A program made the position numbers and the translations under genes. From Blasia pusilla (Eukaryota > Marchantiophyta > Marchantiopsida > Blasiales), in the NCBI GenBank assembly GCA_050084515.1, contig CM114271.1, forward strand, positions 8,556,001 through 8,620,000: a stretch of DNA of 64,000 nucleotides. Direction: 5' to 3'. The notes below the pieces were generated by a model. The model saw nothing but the letters and a program-made list of their open reading frames with translations, was not told the DNA's origin and searched no databases. Numbering within the stretch: position 1 is the stretch's first letter; each line of letters opens with the position of its first letter. Below, piece after piece: positions 33,211 through 45,430 of the stretch.

Positions 33211-34175
33211 CATCATATAGCTCATCCTTTACTTCATCTAGCTTCATCCCAAAGCACTCACAAAGTTAAGCTTTGGAAGCGGAATACTTAGATTGCCCAT
33301 TCCGTAGGTAGCCAAGAAGCCGCCCAATGCTAGCGCTAATCGGGTCGAGTCTCCCAAAGTGTGTGACATCTCCCTAGAAAGCCTCTTCCTCAAGCCTTGA
33401 CCAATCTCCCCAAGTTGCTCATCTGAAACGAAGCACATAAATTAATTCCTTAAGGTGAGTCCCTTAGCTCAAACTTGAAACACAACCAAACCCGCATCGC
33501 GGTTAGTTCCTAGTTCAAGGGCTTACACGGGTAGGGAAGGAGAGTGTCCCCCCCATAGGTTATTCTCAAGCTCTCAGGGAAAACCCCACCTTCCCCTCGA
33601 GCCCTTGATTTTGGCCCTCAACCCAAACATTGTTCACGATCCACAAATCAGTGTTCGACTAGTTACCCATCAAGATGGCTTGGCGGAGGCTTCTTACAAC
33701 TTATGCAACTCTTCGCTCTCCAAATGCATCTTAGAGCTTAGACCTACATTTCATTTGTCTCATGGCTAGTCCCCATATTGACTCCCCATTTGGCATCTCA
33801 TGGTTGTCTTGCCGCCCTTTTCGTTTCGTGACTAGTCTAGTGGCATCTCACCAATCTTGACTACTCATATGTTCCTTGCTTCCCGTCCTTGACTTGGCGT
33901 TTGGCTCCAAGTTCTAAAGAATTTATTGCCTTGTCTTTTTCCCTACAAGTAGCTATGCCTCTTTCTCACCTAAGGCCAGTCACAAGACATGTGCGCATCT
34001 CACCTAGTGTTAGTCGCGCGGTTGGTTCAACCGCCCTTCTTAGTCTCGCGACTAGCTAGTCTAGGTTGTAACTTTGGTGGGTCACACCAAAGTCTTTCCT
34101 CCTTGGACCAGAAATCATGACTCACTTTCCAAGTCCCCGCTTGTGTAGGCATCAGAGACTTAGCTATTTGCGAGG
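33211..34175. mobile_element. 965-bp insertion with 5-bp target duplication in DNMT-Gypsy copy 2
   Basis: Comparison with copy 1 (10,655-10,685) shows the zinc-knuckle coding sequence interrupted exactly here. GCTAG occurs on both sides (33,206-33,210 and 34,176-34,180), and removing the insert plus one copy restores alignment. The size suits a solo LTR, and it contains a GGCCCTCAACCC phrase like LTR-A, but its ends (CATCATATAG...GCGAGG) are not TG...CA. Family unknown. Confidence 0.75.
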
Positions 34176-35850
34176 GCTAGATGTTTTAGCCTACATGCAC
34201 CTTGAGCTATGTCCAAATTGTGGACCAAAGATAGCACCATAGCGAGTTGACGGTACGCGAGGGACCATAGGTTGTGCGCTTGGTGGTCCTATAGGAGGAC
34301 AAGGAGTTGGATTTTTCTATAGAGGAGGTGGATATGCCCCATGTAGGAGGTAGAGTTTTGCCACCTAAATGAGTTGAGGGAGACTCATGGCATAAGGTTG
34401 GGATGGTTGCTCAAGTAGAGCAATTACAATAGTAGATTTCCACAATGGTGTTGAGATTACCTAATGCCAAGTCAATGGTATTGACCTCATGTGGACCATC
34501 CAAAGACATGGAGGATCGTGTTTGGATGTGTAGGGTTGCATAGATGGAGGCAATTGCTATCGTTACTCTTGGAGAAGATGTAGAGTTGGATCCATAGAGA
34601 GGGAAAGCCGAAACAGACATGGATTCCTCAATTATTTACTTTGTTAGAGGCGATGAGGACCCCATCAGTTAGAGTTCCAAGATGGAGATGTTGTTGGTGT
34701 ACATGCACGATGGACATTGGGAAAAGCAATTGCGACGACTACTATTATTGATGCTCAAATGGAGCCCGTGTTGAGTATGTTAATGGGGCGGCCATTGCTA
34801 TGCATCATGCCCTATGGTTTTCAGCCTTTGATGTTTTGACATTGGGAGGTGCGCTCATCAAGGTTTTTTGGTTGGCCGCTATGCTATGTGAGCATGAAGA
34901 TGGGGTTAATACCTTGTGTTCAGTGGTAGTTTGAGAGGAGATTATGGAGTTTCCCTTGGATTCGGTGTTTGGACCGTGCACCTCATATTCATGGTAAGAT
35001 GAGACTGCTAGGATGGCATAGATTCCCACTAGACTTGCTATAGAGCATGTTATGGTTTCTCTAGATGTTATCTTGTTAGTTAACCAGGGAGAGATCTTCC
35101 ATTTGGTGAGTCCAAGAAGTATAATGTTTGCAACATGTCTTGTTGAATTTGAGAGTGCAACCCATGATGTTGGGGAAGGCGGCATTAACAAGATTAGGCC
35201 TAACAAGGGCCGATGTGGAGCATTTCCCATTCAACATATATGTAGATATCCTTGGATGAAGTGACTACAAAGAAATTTATCAATCCACATGAGATCATGG
35301 TGAGGATTTGACCTCGACATTCGTTATATCAGTTCGGGTGCAAGCCAAGGTGTTAGTGATCGCTGCCAAGTCCTATGACATCCTGATTGGTGGAGAAATT
35401 TTGTATCTTGTGGGTTTCATCCCAGATTACTAGGAGGAGTCCAAGTCCAAGAGAACAAGATATGTAGCAGTTAGATAATGGGCGACTTGCTCATTACCAA
35501 TCCGTTTTACGAATGGAGTGATTGAGCAACGACCAAGAGAGGTGGCGACTATGGAAACATTCAATAGCACCATCATTTGGCATGAGTATTTGATTGAGGG
35601 GCATGTCCATGCAGAGGACACACCCCTGACTAAAACCACTGTAAAGGGGAGTATTATGGTAATTGCATCATTTCGTGGAGGGGAGGTACCTTTGTGGGGC
35701 TCAAGCAAGGAGCTTGGACGCCTAGTTGATAGGCACTGGTATATTGCTTGGAGTTAGACCTTTGCACCAGATCACAATGGATCAGAGGAGCCCAAGGTAG
35801 CAAGGACTCTTACGATTTCACCCTTGGACTCCGCACTGATTGTGGGATGT

Positions 35851-35988
35851 ATCCCAAAGGAGTAAAGTAGAGTGTTGGATCTCTTTGGAGGGATCAACAT
35901 TGGATTAGCTATTTTTTTGTAGGCAAGAGTGCGTATCCAACATTATTTTTATGTGGAGCATGATGAGGTTATAAGGCACATCTCACTT
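35851..35988 (+). pseudogene. Methyltransferase N-terminus of DNMT-Gypsy copy 2
   Basis: Reads RVLDLFGGINIGLAIF (motif I, 35,872 on), a TAG at 35,920 (likely CAG), then RVRIQHYFYVEHDEVIRHIS with the SAM-binding Glu at 35,956. A family A LTR starts at 35,989, right after this. The preceding linker reads in the same frame up to a TAA at about 35,863. Confidence 0.85.
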
Positions 35989-36373
35989 TGATATTTCGTG
36001 CGCTTTTGAACGTCAATCTTAAACATTGTGGAAGCGTATGTTTAGTAGGTAATGCTCCCTCTGTTGATGTGCATCCAAACACACTCTTATTAGTCTTGGT
36101 TTGAGTCAACTAGCCTTCCAACTCATCGAGTTCTCAACTCAGACATCCATCAAGCTCAACAGGTCCTAACTCCTCACTTCCCAACACAAGCAAGTATTCA
36201 TAGACTTGGGACAGAATTTTTGGATAGTCCAACATCTAAAATAACACTCGCATGCCTAGTGGTCCCAACTGTCCAATGGAGCTTGCATGAGTCCTTCACC
36301 AAGACCAAAAATTTGAGTTACGCGTTGGAATCCAAGGGTGACATCCGAAAATTACTCCCTTGGACTTAGCTTG
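35989..36373 (-). repeat. LTR-A, first 385 bases, split by a copia insertion
   Basis: Starts TGATATTTCGTGCGC (damaged TGTCGTGCG) inside the methyltransferase and ends CTTAGCTTG at the copia LTR. The remaining 634 bases of the same LTR lie inverted at 44,797-45,430. Together they make about 1,019 bases, the full LTR-A length. Confidence 0.85.
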
Positions 36374-37199
36374 TATTGAAGACTGAGTAACAATCAAGCT
36401 CATCATAGATCCGAATTGCTATATTTGGAACTCATACGAAGTAGGGAAGGTTAATCTTGGTTAGTTAGTGAAGCGTGATTATCTTAACTATGGTGGTTAA
36501 TCACAATTAGTCTAACTCGAGATTAGGGTTAAGATTAGGGTTAGGGTTGCTTGTACATATCCTATATAATCGAGAAGGGGACTAGCCTCCACTTATTGTC
36601 TCATTAACAAATTTCATTCTCGATGATGGTGTGTGAGTGAGAGTTGTTTCCCACCAATTATGCTTCTTAAGTAGTTTTCTATATGGTATCAGAGCGATAA
36701 GAGAACATCAATTGAATTTCTTGGTGTTTGAGGAGAGAAGAGAAGTAAGAGAAGGAACAAATTTAGTTAGGGAGAAGGAAGTTTTGTTCATAGCTTAGTG
36801 GGTGCAGATTTCAGATGGATTTGTGACGGTGATAACATTTTGGAGCCATTTTTTAGGGCTTTCTCGATGGATTTAGCCATCTGGGTCAGCATCGGTCTAC
36901 ATGATGTCAAAGACTGGTTTCAACAGTCTTTTAGAGCTCGTTGAGATCTTTTGAATGCATCCTAAATTGCTCGATTATGACATTATAAGCTCATGCAATA
37001 GCAGTTTAAGTGTAGGAAAGTGCAATTAGTGAAGAAAAGTTGTGTAGTTTGCTATCTACACGCAAATTTTGACTAGTTCTTTCATATAGTTGATCAATTT
37101 TGGAAAATTTCATGTCCATTTCTATTTGCGAGTGATCTATCATTCAATTGGAGTAGTGGAGAGCCTGAAATTATATTTTTTTGAGTAAAATTGTTCTTC

Positions 37200-40100
37200 A
37201 TGGAGTATTCCTCAACAACAATCACAACCGAGAAGCTAGACAATCAAAATTACAACGTCTAGAAGTTTCGCATAAAACAAATTATCATGGGCCAAGAACT
37301 ATGGGAGCTTGTTACAGGTAATGAGGCCAATCCACAAGGTTATTCAACAGACTTGAATGTTTGTGAATAAACGCGCAAGGCAAGTAATTCACTACATTTT
37401 AATAATTATCAGTTCGCCAATGATAGGTCATATTCAAGATGTTGATACTGCGGAGAAGGCTGGGGATGCATTGAAATTTTTTTTTAGACATCTACAAAGG
37501 CCATAAAACTTCAATTGAAACAGTAATTGAACGAAGTGATGAAAGGATCGCAAAGCATCAATGACTATACTTTGAATATCAGACATATTGTTGATCAGTT
37601 GAATAGCATTGGAATGATAGTAGAAGATAACGATATTATTTGTTTGCTCTTCAAGGCCTTCTAAAGGATTACAAGTCCTTTGAGACATCTATCTTTGTGA
37701 GAAAGAAGTATCAAACCTTTCAGGAGTAAGTCCCACTGTTAATGAGTGAAGAGATGCGCCTAGTAGATAGCGATAGCTCGTCTAGTCTGCAAGAGAGTGC
37801 ATTAATTGCAGGTAATGGATTAGACAAAGGCAAGGGCTGTCGTAGAAGCTTTTGTGGTCGTAGTGTATATCAAGAGACACTCAATTGAATATCACTCAAT
37901 CACCTACAAATGAGTATTAGATAGAATCACAAGGTGGTGATGGTGGAAACCCTTGGGGTCGAGGTCAATAGTAGAGGATCCCTAAGTCTTGCAATTAGTG
38001 TGGAATAAAGGGTCACTATGCAAAAAATTTCTTTAAGAAGAAGGCAGATATGAGAACATGAACCTTACAGCAAAAAAACTATGTGGAGCAACAATACCAA
38101 GGGGAGTATCAAGAACAACAATATTTACAAACTGAGCATCTCTTGGTCATGACTCATCATATGGGAGCAATGGTCAAGAAAGATCCGACATCAAATTTTT
38201 ATATCGACTCTGATGCATCAAATCACATGTCCTCACAAGCTAAATAGCTTAGTAGTATGGAGCCGATGAAAGATTATGCAGTAGTGCTCACAAAAGATGA
38301 CACTAAGCATCATATCACGCATACCGGTAAGTTCAAATAGCATCACATGGTCTTTGTGCTCTTGGAAATATTCTCTATATTCCTCCCATTGCAAGAAACT
38401 TTATTTTTGTAGGGCAAATAGTATAAGAGGATTATCAAGTGAAGTTTAACAAAACTGGTTGTTTCATTGAAATAACGGGTGACCATACTACGATAGCCAA
38501 AAGAACTAGATTTGGCAAAATATTCAAATTAGATGTTTCTATGCCAAAGGTTCAAACAACAATATATGGTCGAATTGGCCAACAAGTCACAGATCTAAAT
38601 GTGTGGCATAAGAGAATTAGACATATGAATCTTCGAAGATTACATAGTCTTTCTTCGTCTAGTCCAGTAATATGACTTTTTAAATTAGCGAGTCTTGTTA
38701 CGTTAGAGGTTGGCCTTGCTTGCCAATTTGGAAAACAAGGTAGATTTCCATTTCCAAGGCAAGGTAGAAGAGCATCCAAGATATTGGAGTTGATTCACAT
38801 TGATGTGTGGACAATATCACAACATAGCCTTAGTGGTTTCCAATACTTTGTTTTATTTATTGATGATTTCTCTAGGTATATATGGATATATTTTCAGAAA
38901 GCCAAGTGAGAGGTATTCTTAGTGTTCCAAACATTTAGAGTTCTACCAGAGAAGTAGATTAGAGAACACATTCTGAAATTGCATTGTGGTGGAGGAGGAG
39001 AGTATCTTCCAACAAAGTTTGATGACTACTCGTATCATCCAACGTCAAATGACTTGCCATTACACTCCATAACAAAATGGAATGGTTGAAAGGAAGAATC
39101 AACATGTTTCTTAGGCGGCACGAGCTATGTTGAATAAGAAGAACACGCCTAAGGTGTATTGGATAGAGGTTATAACGTGTGCAATCTTCTTAATCAACCA
39201 AACTCCAAAGTACAACATGAGTTCATGATAAGACTCCATTCAAAGTCTTCACAGGGAGTAACCTGATTTTTCCTTCTTGAAAGTCTTTGGATGTATTAGT
39301 TATGCTCATGTTCCTTCTGGAAGACGTCAGAAATTAGACCCCGAGTCTGAAAGATGTATCTTCATTGGCTACGCTGATGGAACTAAGGAATATAAGTGTT
39401 ACATTCTATCCACTACGCAACTTACTGTTAGTTGCAATGTTACCTTTGATGAGCTAAAGTTATGGTATGCTCCATCTGAGCCTGTTCCAGCTCTAACCTC
39501 GTTTGTTGAGGGGGAGAATATGACTATCAACCAACAGACATTGCCGACAAATTTCCCAAGTACTAGTGCATAATTACGAGAGGTCTTAGATTCATCCCTT
39601 AAATCTATCAGTCCATGGATGCGAAGAGTACATATTCAATCTGTTGATAGTAGTCAGAGCTCGAGTCAGGTGTTAGAGGCATCCACATCTAAAAAACAAC
39701 TTCGTAGATCAAATAGAGTCACATATCCTATTCATAGATTCATAAATGAAGGATTATTTGTGACATACCATGCATATATGATGATTACTCTTCAATGAAC
39801 AAGAGCCAAGTTATTTTGAAGAAGCTACAAGTAAGGTCGAATGGATTGAAGCTATGGAAGAAGAGATTGTTGCATTAAGACATCAACAAACCTTGGAGGA
39901 GGTTGATATACCTTATGGTAAGGAAGTTATTGGTTGGAAATGGATTTACAAAATCAAACGCAATGAAGATGGCATAGTAAATAGATACAAAGCCAAATTG
40001 ATGGCTAAGGGCTATGCACAACCATATGGCATTGATTAAGAAGACATATTTAGCCTTGTTGCAAAGATGGCAACTACGAGAATAGTGGTTGCAATTACAA

Positions 40101-41480
40101 TAATTAAGAAGTGGAGATTACATCATATGGACGTCAATAATGCCTTCTTGAATGGAGATCTATACGAGGAGATATATATGACTCATCCATCTGGATATGA
40201 GCATCTGGAGTTTCTATGTTGCGTATAGAGGTTGAAGAAAGCTCTATACGGGCTCAAACAAGCTCCAAGAGCTTGGTATAGCATGATTACATACGTCCTA
40301 CAAGAGTTGGGCTTTAGGGTATGTGATTATGACTCCTCGTTATATATCTTGAGATGACAAGATCATACGGTTATCATTATGTTGTATGTTGACGACCTCT
40401 TGATTATTGGGAATACTGAGGATATTGTATAACAAGTCAAGCTAAAGTTATAAGCATAATTTGATATGAAGGACTTGGGAGAACTCAAGTACTTCCTTGG
40501 TGTTGAGTTTATCAAGATTGGAGATAATATATGGTTATTACAATGACAAGATGCTCTTCACATGCTTTGAAAATATGATATGATGGCTTGTAAGCCAATC
40601 GCTACACCGTTGGACCAAAGTGTGAAGCTAAGAGTGGATGAAGGAGAGTTGCTTGTAGATTCTAATATGTAGAGGCCCATGGTTGGAAGTTTGATCTATC
40701 TTACTATAACCATGCGAGATTTGAGTTCCAGAGTTGGAATTGTGAGCCAATTTATGCAAGCATCTCGAAAAACTCAACTTAATATTGTGTAAGCCAATCT
40801 CTACATTTTTGGACCAAAGTGTGAAGCTTAGAGTGGATGAAGGAGAGTTGCTTGTAGATTCTAATATAGGGAGGCGCATCGTTGGAAGTTTGATGTATCT
40901 GACTATAACCATGCGAGATTTGAGTTTGAGTTCCATAGTTGGAGTTGTGAGCCAGTTTATGCAAGCATCTCGAAAACCTCACCTTAATATTGTGAGGAGG
41001 ATTATGCGATATGTGAAATTATTTTTTCAATTTGGGTTTCAATTTGAACCTTCTCAGAGTTTACAATTACAAGGATCCATAGATGCGGATTGGGCAGGAA
41101 GCGTGTCTAATAGACATTCCATATTTGGTTATTCAATTACCTTGGGAAGCGCAACTATGAGTTGGGCTTAAAAAAGCAAGCTACAGTTGCTTTATCTTCA
41201 ACAGAGGATGAATACATAGTAGCAACCAATGCAACATTTGAGGCGGTGTGGCTTTATCGATTACTTGTTGAGATTGGTGTTAGTAAGTTAGGACCTAGTA
41301 TAATAACCATGTATTTCCAGCTCGAACAAAGCATGTTGAGGTGTACTATCATTATATCAGAGAATAAGTGCTTGCATGAGAAATTGATCTTGTATATGTA
41401 AGTACAGATCAACAAATTGTTGATCTCTTTACAATGGTATTGTCTAGAAATAAGTTTGAGATGTTTAGAAACGATTTAGG
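37200..41480 (+). pseudogene. Copia gag-pol: knuckle, protease, integrase, RT, RNase H
   Basis: Gag includes QSINDYTLNIRHIVDQLNS (about 37,560). The zinc knuckle near 37,998 is C-N-stop-C-x4-H-x4-F, damaged twice. The protease site reads FYIDSDASNHMSS (DSD for DSG). Pre-integrase NVWHKRIRHMNLRRLHSL is at about 38,597; integrase has HYTP-stop-QNGMVERKN near 39,060. RT has EVIGWKWIYKIKRNEDG (39,930), LHHMDVNNAFLNGDLYEEIYM (40,120) and YVDD (40,387). RNase H ends with IDADWAGSVSNRHS (41,075). The domain order INT before RT defines Ty1/copia. A 199-bp tandem duplication lies at 40,592-40,990. Confidence 0.9.
40592..40990 (+). repeat. 199-bp tandem duplication within copia RT / RNase H
   Basis: AAGCCAATC...TTGGACCAAAGTGTGAAGCT starts at 40,592 and again at 40,791. 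Each unit runs to CATCTCGAAAA and AATATTGTG. The second unit has a 6-base insert and a cleaner reading frame (IGRRIVGSLMYLTITMRDLS) than the first, which has a TAG. Confidence 0.93.
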
Positions 41481-41826
41481 CGTTAGAGATATGGATATGA
41501 GCTTGAGGGTGAGTATTGAAGACTGAGTTACAATCAAGCTCATCATACATCCGAACTCCTATATTTGGTACTCATACGAAGTAAGGAGCCTTAATCTTGG
41601 TTAGTCACTTAAGCGCGATTATCTTAACTAGGGTTAGTTAATCATAACTAGTCTAACTCGAGACTATGGTTAGGATATGGGTAAGGGTTGCTTGTACATA
41701 TCCTATATAGTTGAGAAGGGGACCATCCTCCACTCATTCTTTCATTCCAAAATTTTTTTCTCCATGATGTTGTATGAGTGTGAGAGTCGTATCCCACCAG
41801 TTATGCTTCTTTACCAGTTTTCTTCA

Positions 41827-42554
41827 CCTATCAACTACTAACCCTTTATGTTCCCATCTCAAGTGGAACTCATCTCACACATATTTGCATGAGATGTTTG
41901 CATTTTTCAATCATGCATGATAATTTTCCTTATTCGAGTCCTTGACAAAAAATTTCAACAAAACCTTTCAAAATGGATGGGGATCCATATGCCTCAAACT
42001 ATATGACAATAGGTGGGAAGGAAGAAAATCGATCATACCTTGAGGCCATTCTTGCTTTTGAAGGATTACGTGATGCAAGTGGATAACTTTCTGATGGGGT
42101 GAATCATTGTGTGTGAAGTGGAGACGTCACAAGAACAAAAGTGAGATATGTGTGTATCTTTTTGTGGTGTATGATGATCTAATTGATGAGAGACGGGGAC
42201 CCTTACGAAGAAGCATAGAGAGTGTATGTGTAGAGGATAAACTCAAGGGTAATGAGGGCAGTGTTTTTGAAGATGAAATGAAAGATTCAAATGTACATGG
42301 ATAAGAGAGGGCGGAAGGGGAAAGCTAACCAAGGCCAAGATAGGAATGATGATATGCAAGATAGGATCTCAATTGCATCTATGGTTAAAGAGAGTGGTGA
42401 TGACTCCTCTATGGATGTGAACATTGAGGGGAACCTTGAGAAATGTGGTATGGAAGAGTATACTTGTAAAGGGGAAAGCATATTGTGTGTGTCCAAGAGG
42501 GCGATAGATTAGGGTAACAGTTCAAAGACCCTTTAATGTATCCAAATTAGGAAA
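41827..42554. other. Unassigned segment between copia and DNMT-Gypsy
   Basis: No recognised motif. A 70-codon plus-strand ORF at 42,291-42,512 is polar and acidic without known signature. The segment lies within the proposed inversion, so its ancestral neighbours were probably the minus-strand copia at 45,431 on. Confidence 0.35.
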
Positions 42555-44796
42555 ATTAAATGCAAAATAACTCTATGACTCCTAAGGAATTGATGTATCT
42601 AGGCTGATCTCCTCACGTCAAGTCAAGGTTCATATTTGGCTCCTAAGTTAATATCGTACTTCTATAGGACTCTCTATCACAAGTGGTTTGGTTAGTATGG
42701 TGCGATCCTATCTCAAACAATAGAACTCGATTACTCCCTTATTGCCGTGGGCCTACTCCCCTTGAACGTCAATCTCTAGTGTTGCGGAAGCGTATGTTGA
42801 GTAGGACATGCTCTCACTGTTGAGCTGCACCCAAACACACTCACGTTAGTTTGATTTGGTTCAATCAACCTTCCAACCCACCAAGTTCTCAACTCAACAC
42901 TTCATCAAGCTTAAACTTCATAGTTCCTCAGTTCCCAACACAGCCAAGTCTTCTGAGACTTGGGACACACTTTATGGATAGTCCGGGCATCTAAAACGGC
43001 GCCTACATGCGTAGCACTCCCAACTGTCCAATAGATCTTGCATAAGCCCCTAACAAAGATCCACTTAAGTGAGTTGTAGGTTTGAATCCAAAAGTGGCCT
43101 CTAAAATCCACTCTATTGGACTTGGTTCGCGTTTCGAATCCCAATGCCAAACTTCCGATCCATTTTTTGCCCTTGGTTTGCCCTGCGGCGCCCCAAAGTG
43201 GTGTTTGAGTCTCAAGCATTCTTGGACACCTTCCCCCTTAGTAGTACTTGTGGGGCTCTCCGCCCTTTCCCTATCTTTTGAGAAAAGACTCTCAAGCCTT
43301 GCTTTTTGGCCCTCAACCTAACTCCCCATACCATCGTCTGCAGGTGGTTTCTCAACCTCTTATTGTAAATTTGCTAATATCTTTAAAGCATTGGAACTGA
43401 ATTTGCATAAGTTTTCCAAAAATATCTTAATAGTCCCAAAACCATCTTGGGACTAAAAGTTATGGTCCAAAATATAGTCAAAACCCCAAACGCTAGTCAC
43501 ATTCTAAATCCGGTTCTCACCTCTTTAGCAACCACTCTTCCTAAACTCAGCTCCTCACAAGTCTTGCTCATATTTGGTTGAGTTTTCCTAATTGTGACCA
43601 TAGATATATGAAATGCTCAACCTTGTTTGTGTCTCAACCTTGTTCCTCCAATGCCCAAACCATCATAGTGTGAGCCCACTAGAGTGTTGATGTTCCGCTT
43701 GGCGCTCGTTTGGTTATAAGGGTCATGACACTTGTAGCCAACTTGGACATATGATCTCATATTGCTCCTCGATGGGTAGGACCATTAACCATGCTCGTTG
43801 TTTTGGTTTTCATCTCTATTTTGGTGTACATGCAACATATCCCAAGAAGTCCAAGGGTGTATGTCCCACTTACCTTTGATGTATTGATGTCTTCGGATCT
43901 CACCCCTAGCCACTTCCTCAACCATCTTTGTAGGCATGGGGCTACCAAATGCAAAAGAAGTAAGCTATCACAATCGTATCCAACAATACTCAACTACTCC
44001 TAAGCTGAGAATCCATAACAAGTAGTTATGGTCCATCGCATGATCCAAGACATGATGTTGGGATGTCTCTGATAAAAACAATATTGCTATCACTCTTGTG
44101 GTGAACCCCATCGCCCACTCTCTATCATAAGCGTTGGGCTCCACCAACCGTTGTGCCTAGTCATCCCAAAACAAGCAAGCACTTATATGCAGAGGAAGCG
44201 GAAAAATTGACAAACTTTGGAAAGGCTATGCGTGACATGCTAATCTTGTTGGCCATCGTCGATACAATTTGATTATTGCACCTCATTTCTTGTGATCAAC
44301 GTTTTGGATCCAAAATGGAATCCACCAAAAAATGGAAGGGACGCTTCACTCTTACATATGCCCTCCTCAACATCTTGTGTGGCACCAAGTTGGTCCACCA
44401 TAGACACACGCGGTGTGCTCGTGAACCACACTCGCCGCATCCAAAAATATTTTTGGGTTGGTCCATGCAAGAATATGATGTGCACTAATCACCACTCGTG
44501 ATTAGTGCCCAAGATGGATACATTCTCCAAAATATAACGTGGAGTGGGATTGATGTTTTTGCTAATGCCGCAAGATCCTCATCATCTCCCAAAGAACTTG
44601 GAGTGAAGTTAGCCAAACAACCACCTCATCCAACACTTGATTAGCCTTGACGCGGCTAATTTAGAATGACCAAATTAATGGTCCCTGTCCGATCCAAGTC
44701 CTACAACCCCAACAAGAAATATCCCTCGATATGGAACTTTGATAATCCTATACCACTGAGACAAGAACCGAGTCAAGAAGTTGTGCCACATATTTT
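42555..44796 (-). mobile_element. DNMT-Gypsy copy 2, 3' part (methyltransferase into RT), inverted
   Basis: On the minus strand it aligns with copy 1 from about 12,481 (44,796) to 13,800 (42,555), interrupted by a solo LTR-A at 42,743-43,730. It contains methyltransferase motif IV decayed to P-R-Q-G-stop-S near 44,640 (Arg where Cys is expected, Gln retained), an LENV motif VI near 44,530 and the linker before RT. It begins at the same methyltransferase base where the piece ending at 35,988 stops, so the two are halves of one element. Confidence 0.83.
42743..43730 (-). repeat. Solo LTR-A inside DNMT-Gypsy copy 2
   Basis: 988 bases, from TGCCGTGGGCCTACTCC to GGGTCATGACA on the plus strand. 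The flanks CTTAT (42,738-42,742) and CTTGT (43,731-43,735) look like a target duplication with one G-to-A change, and the DNMT-Gypsy alignment is continuous across them (copy 1 near 13,525). Confidence 0.85.
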
Positions 44797-45430
44797 TCAT
44801 GACCCTCATAACCAAACATGCACTGATGTGAAACATCAAGACTCTAGTAGGCTCATATTAGGATGGATATTCGTTGGAGAAGTCTCTTGAAGGAGTCATG
44901 AGATGTGAGATATGAATAAGGTTGAGCGTTTCATGTGTTAACAATCGCAACTCAAGAAATATATACCAACTGCAAACTAAGACTTGAGAAGAGTCGAGTC
45001 TAAAACGAGTGGGTGACCAAATAGGATGAGAACCGAAATTGAAACTTGATTAGCATTTTAGGATTTAATGTGTTTTAGGTCATAACGACCAGATCCAAGA
45101 TGTGTTTGGGACAAATAATATGGCGTTGGTAAGCTTATGTAAATACAATTCCAACCTCAAGATCCCAACACACCAAAGATCTAAAAAAATGCATGAGTAG
45201 AGACCAATAAACTATCCAAAAACTACCGGAAGGATAGTTGGATTAAGAGCCAAAAGCAACGGCCCAAGAGTACTTTCCCAAATATAGGGGAAGCGAGAGA
45301 ACCAAACAAGTATATAGAAAGGGGAGGATATCCAAGGATGCTTGGGATGTGAACTCCATTTGGAGAGCCATAGGATGAACCAAGGACATATAATGGGTCG
45401 GGGATTGGCGTTGGAGTGTGAACACCAAGC
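44797..45430 (+). repeat. LTR-A, remaining 634 bases, inverted partner of 35,989-36,373
   Basis: Starts TTCATGACCCTCATAACCAAAC (LTR-A outer end) next to methyltransferase sequence and ends GTGAACACCAAGC at a copia LTR. Its last five bases CAAGC are the reverse complement of GCTTG at 36,369-36,373. Confidence 0.85.

Larger units (their letters stand above)
32550..35988 (+). mobile_element. DNMT-Gypsy copy 2, 5' half (gag, protease, start of methyltransferase)
   Basis: Aligns with copy 1 from about 10,060 to 12,479. Gag lies at 32,570-33,205 and resumes after an insertion at 34,181; the protease-linker region is at 34,620-35,850 (EQRPREVATMETFNSTIIWH, EGHVHAEDTP, EVPLWGSSKELGRLVD). It breaks inside the methyltransferase at 35,988. 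The rest of this copy is at 42,555-44,796 in inverted orientation. It is AT-shifted and full of stops, older than copy 1. The protease DSG is not clearly preserved. Confidence 0.85.
36374..41826 (+). mobile_element. Ty1/copia element, both LTRs, degenerate
   Basis: LTRs of about 310 bases (36,374-36,681 and 41,514-41,826) start TATTGAAGACTGAG and end AGTTTTCT-x-A. A perfect initiator-tRNA-Met primer site, TGGTATCAGAGCG, is at 36,684. A polypurine stretch GCTTGAGGGTGAG precedes the 3' LTR. Gag begins at 37,200 (MEYSSTTITTEKLDNQNYNV, then a stop). The LTR carries TTAGGGTTAGGGTT-like words that are not telomeric. Coding regions carry many TAA, TAG and TGA codons, often where CAA, CAG, TGG or CGA is expected. 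Its left target duplication GCTTG is at 36,369-36,373; the matching one is at 45,426-45,430, not beside its own 3' LTR. Confidence 0.9.

Noticed and set aside
36520-36560. TTAGGGTTAGGGTT-like words suggesting telomere repeat
   Set aside because: They are short, irregular and part of the copia LTR; counterparts occur in the other copia LTRs. Not telomeric.
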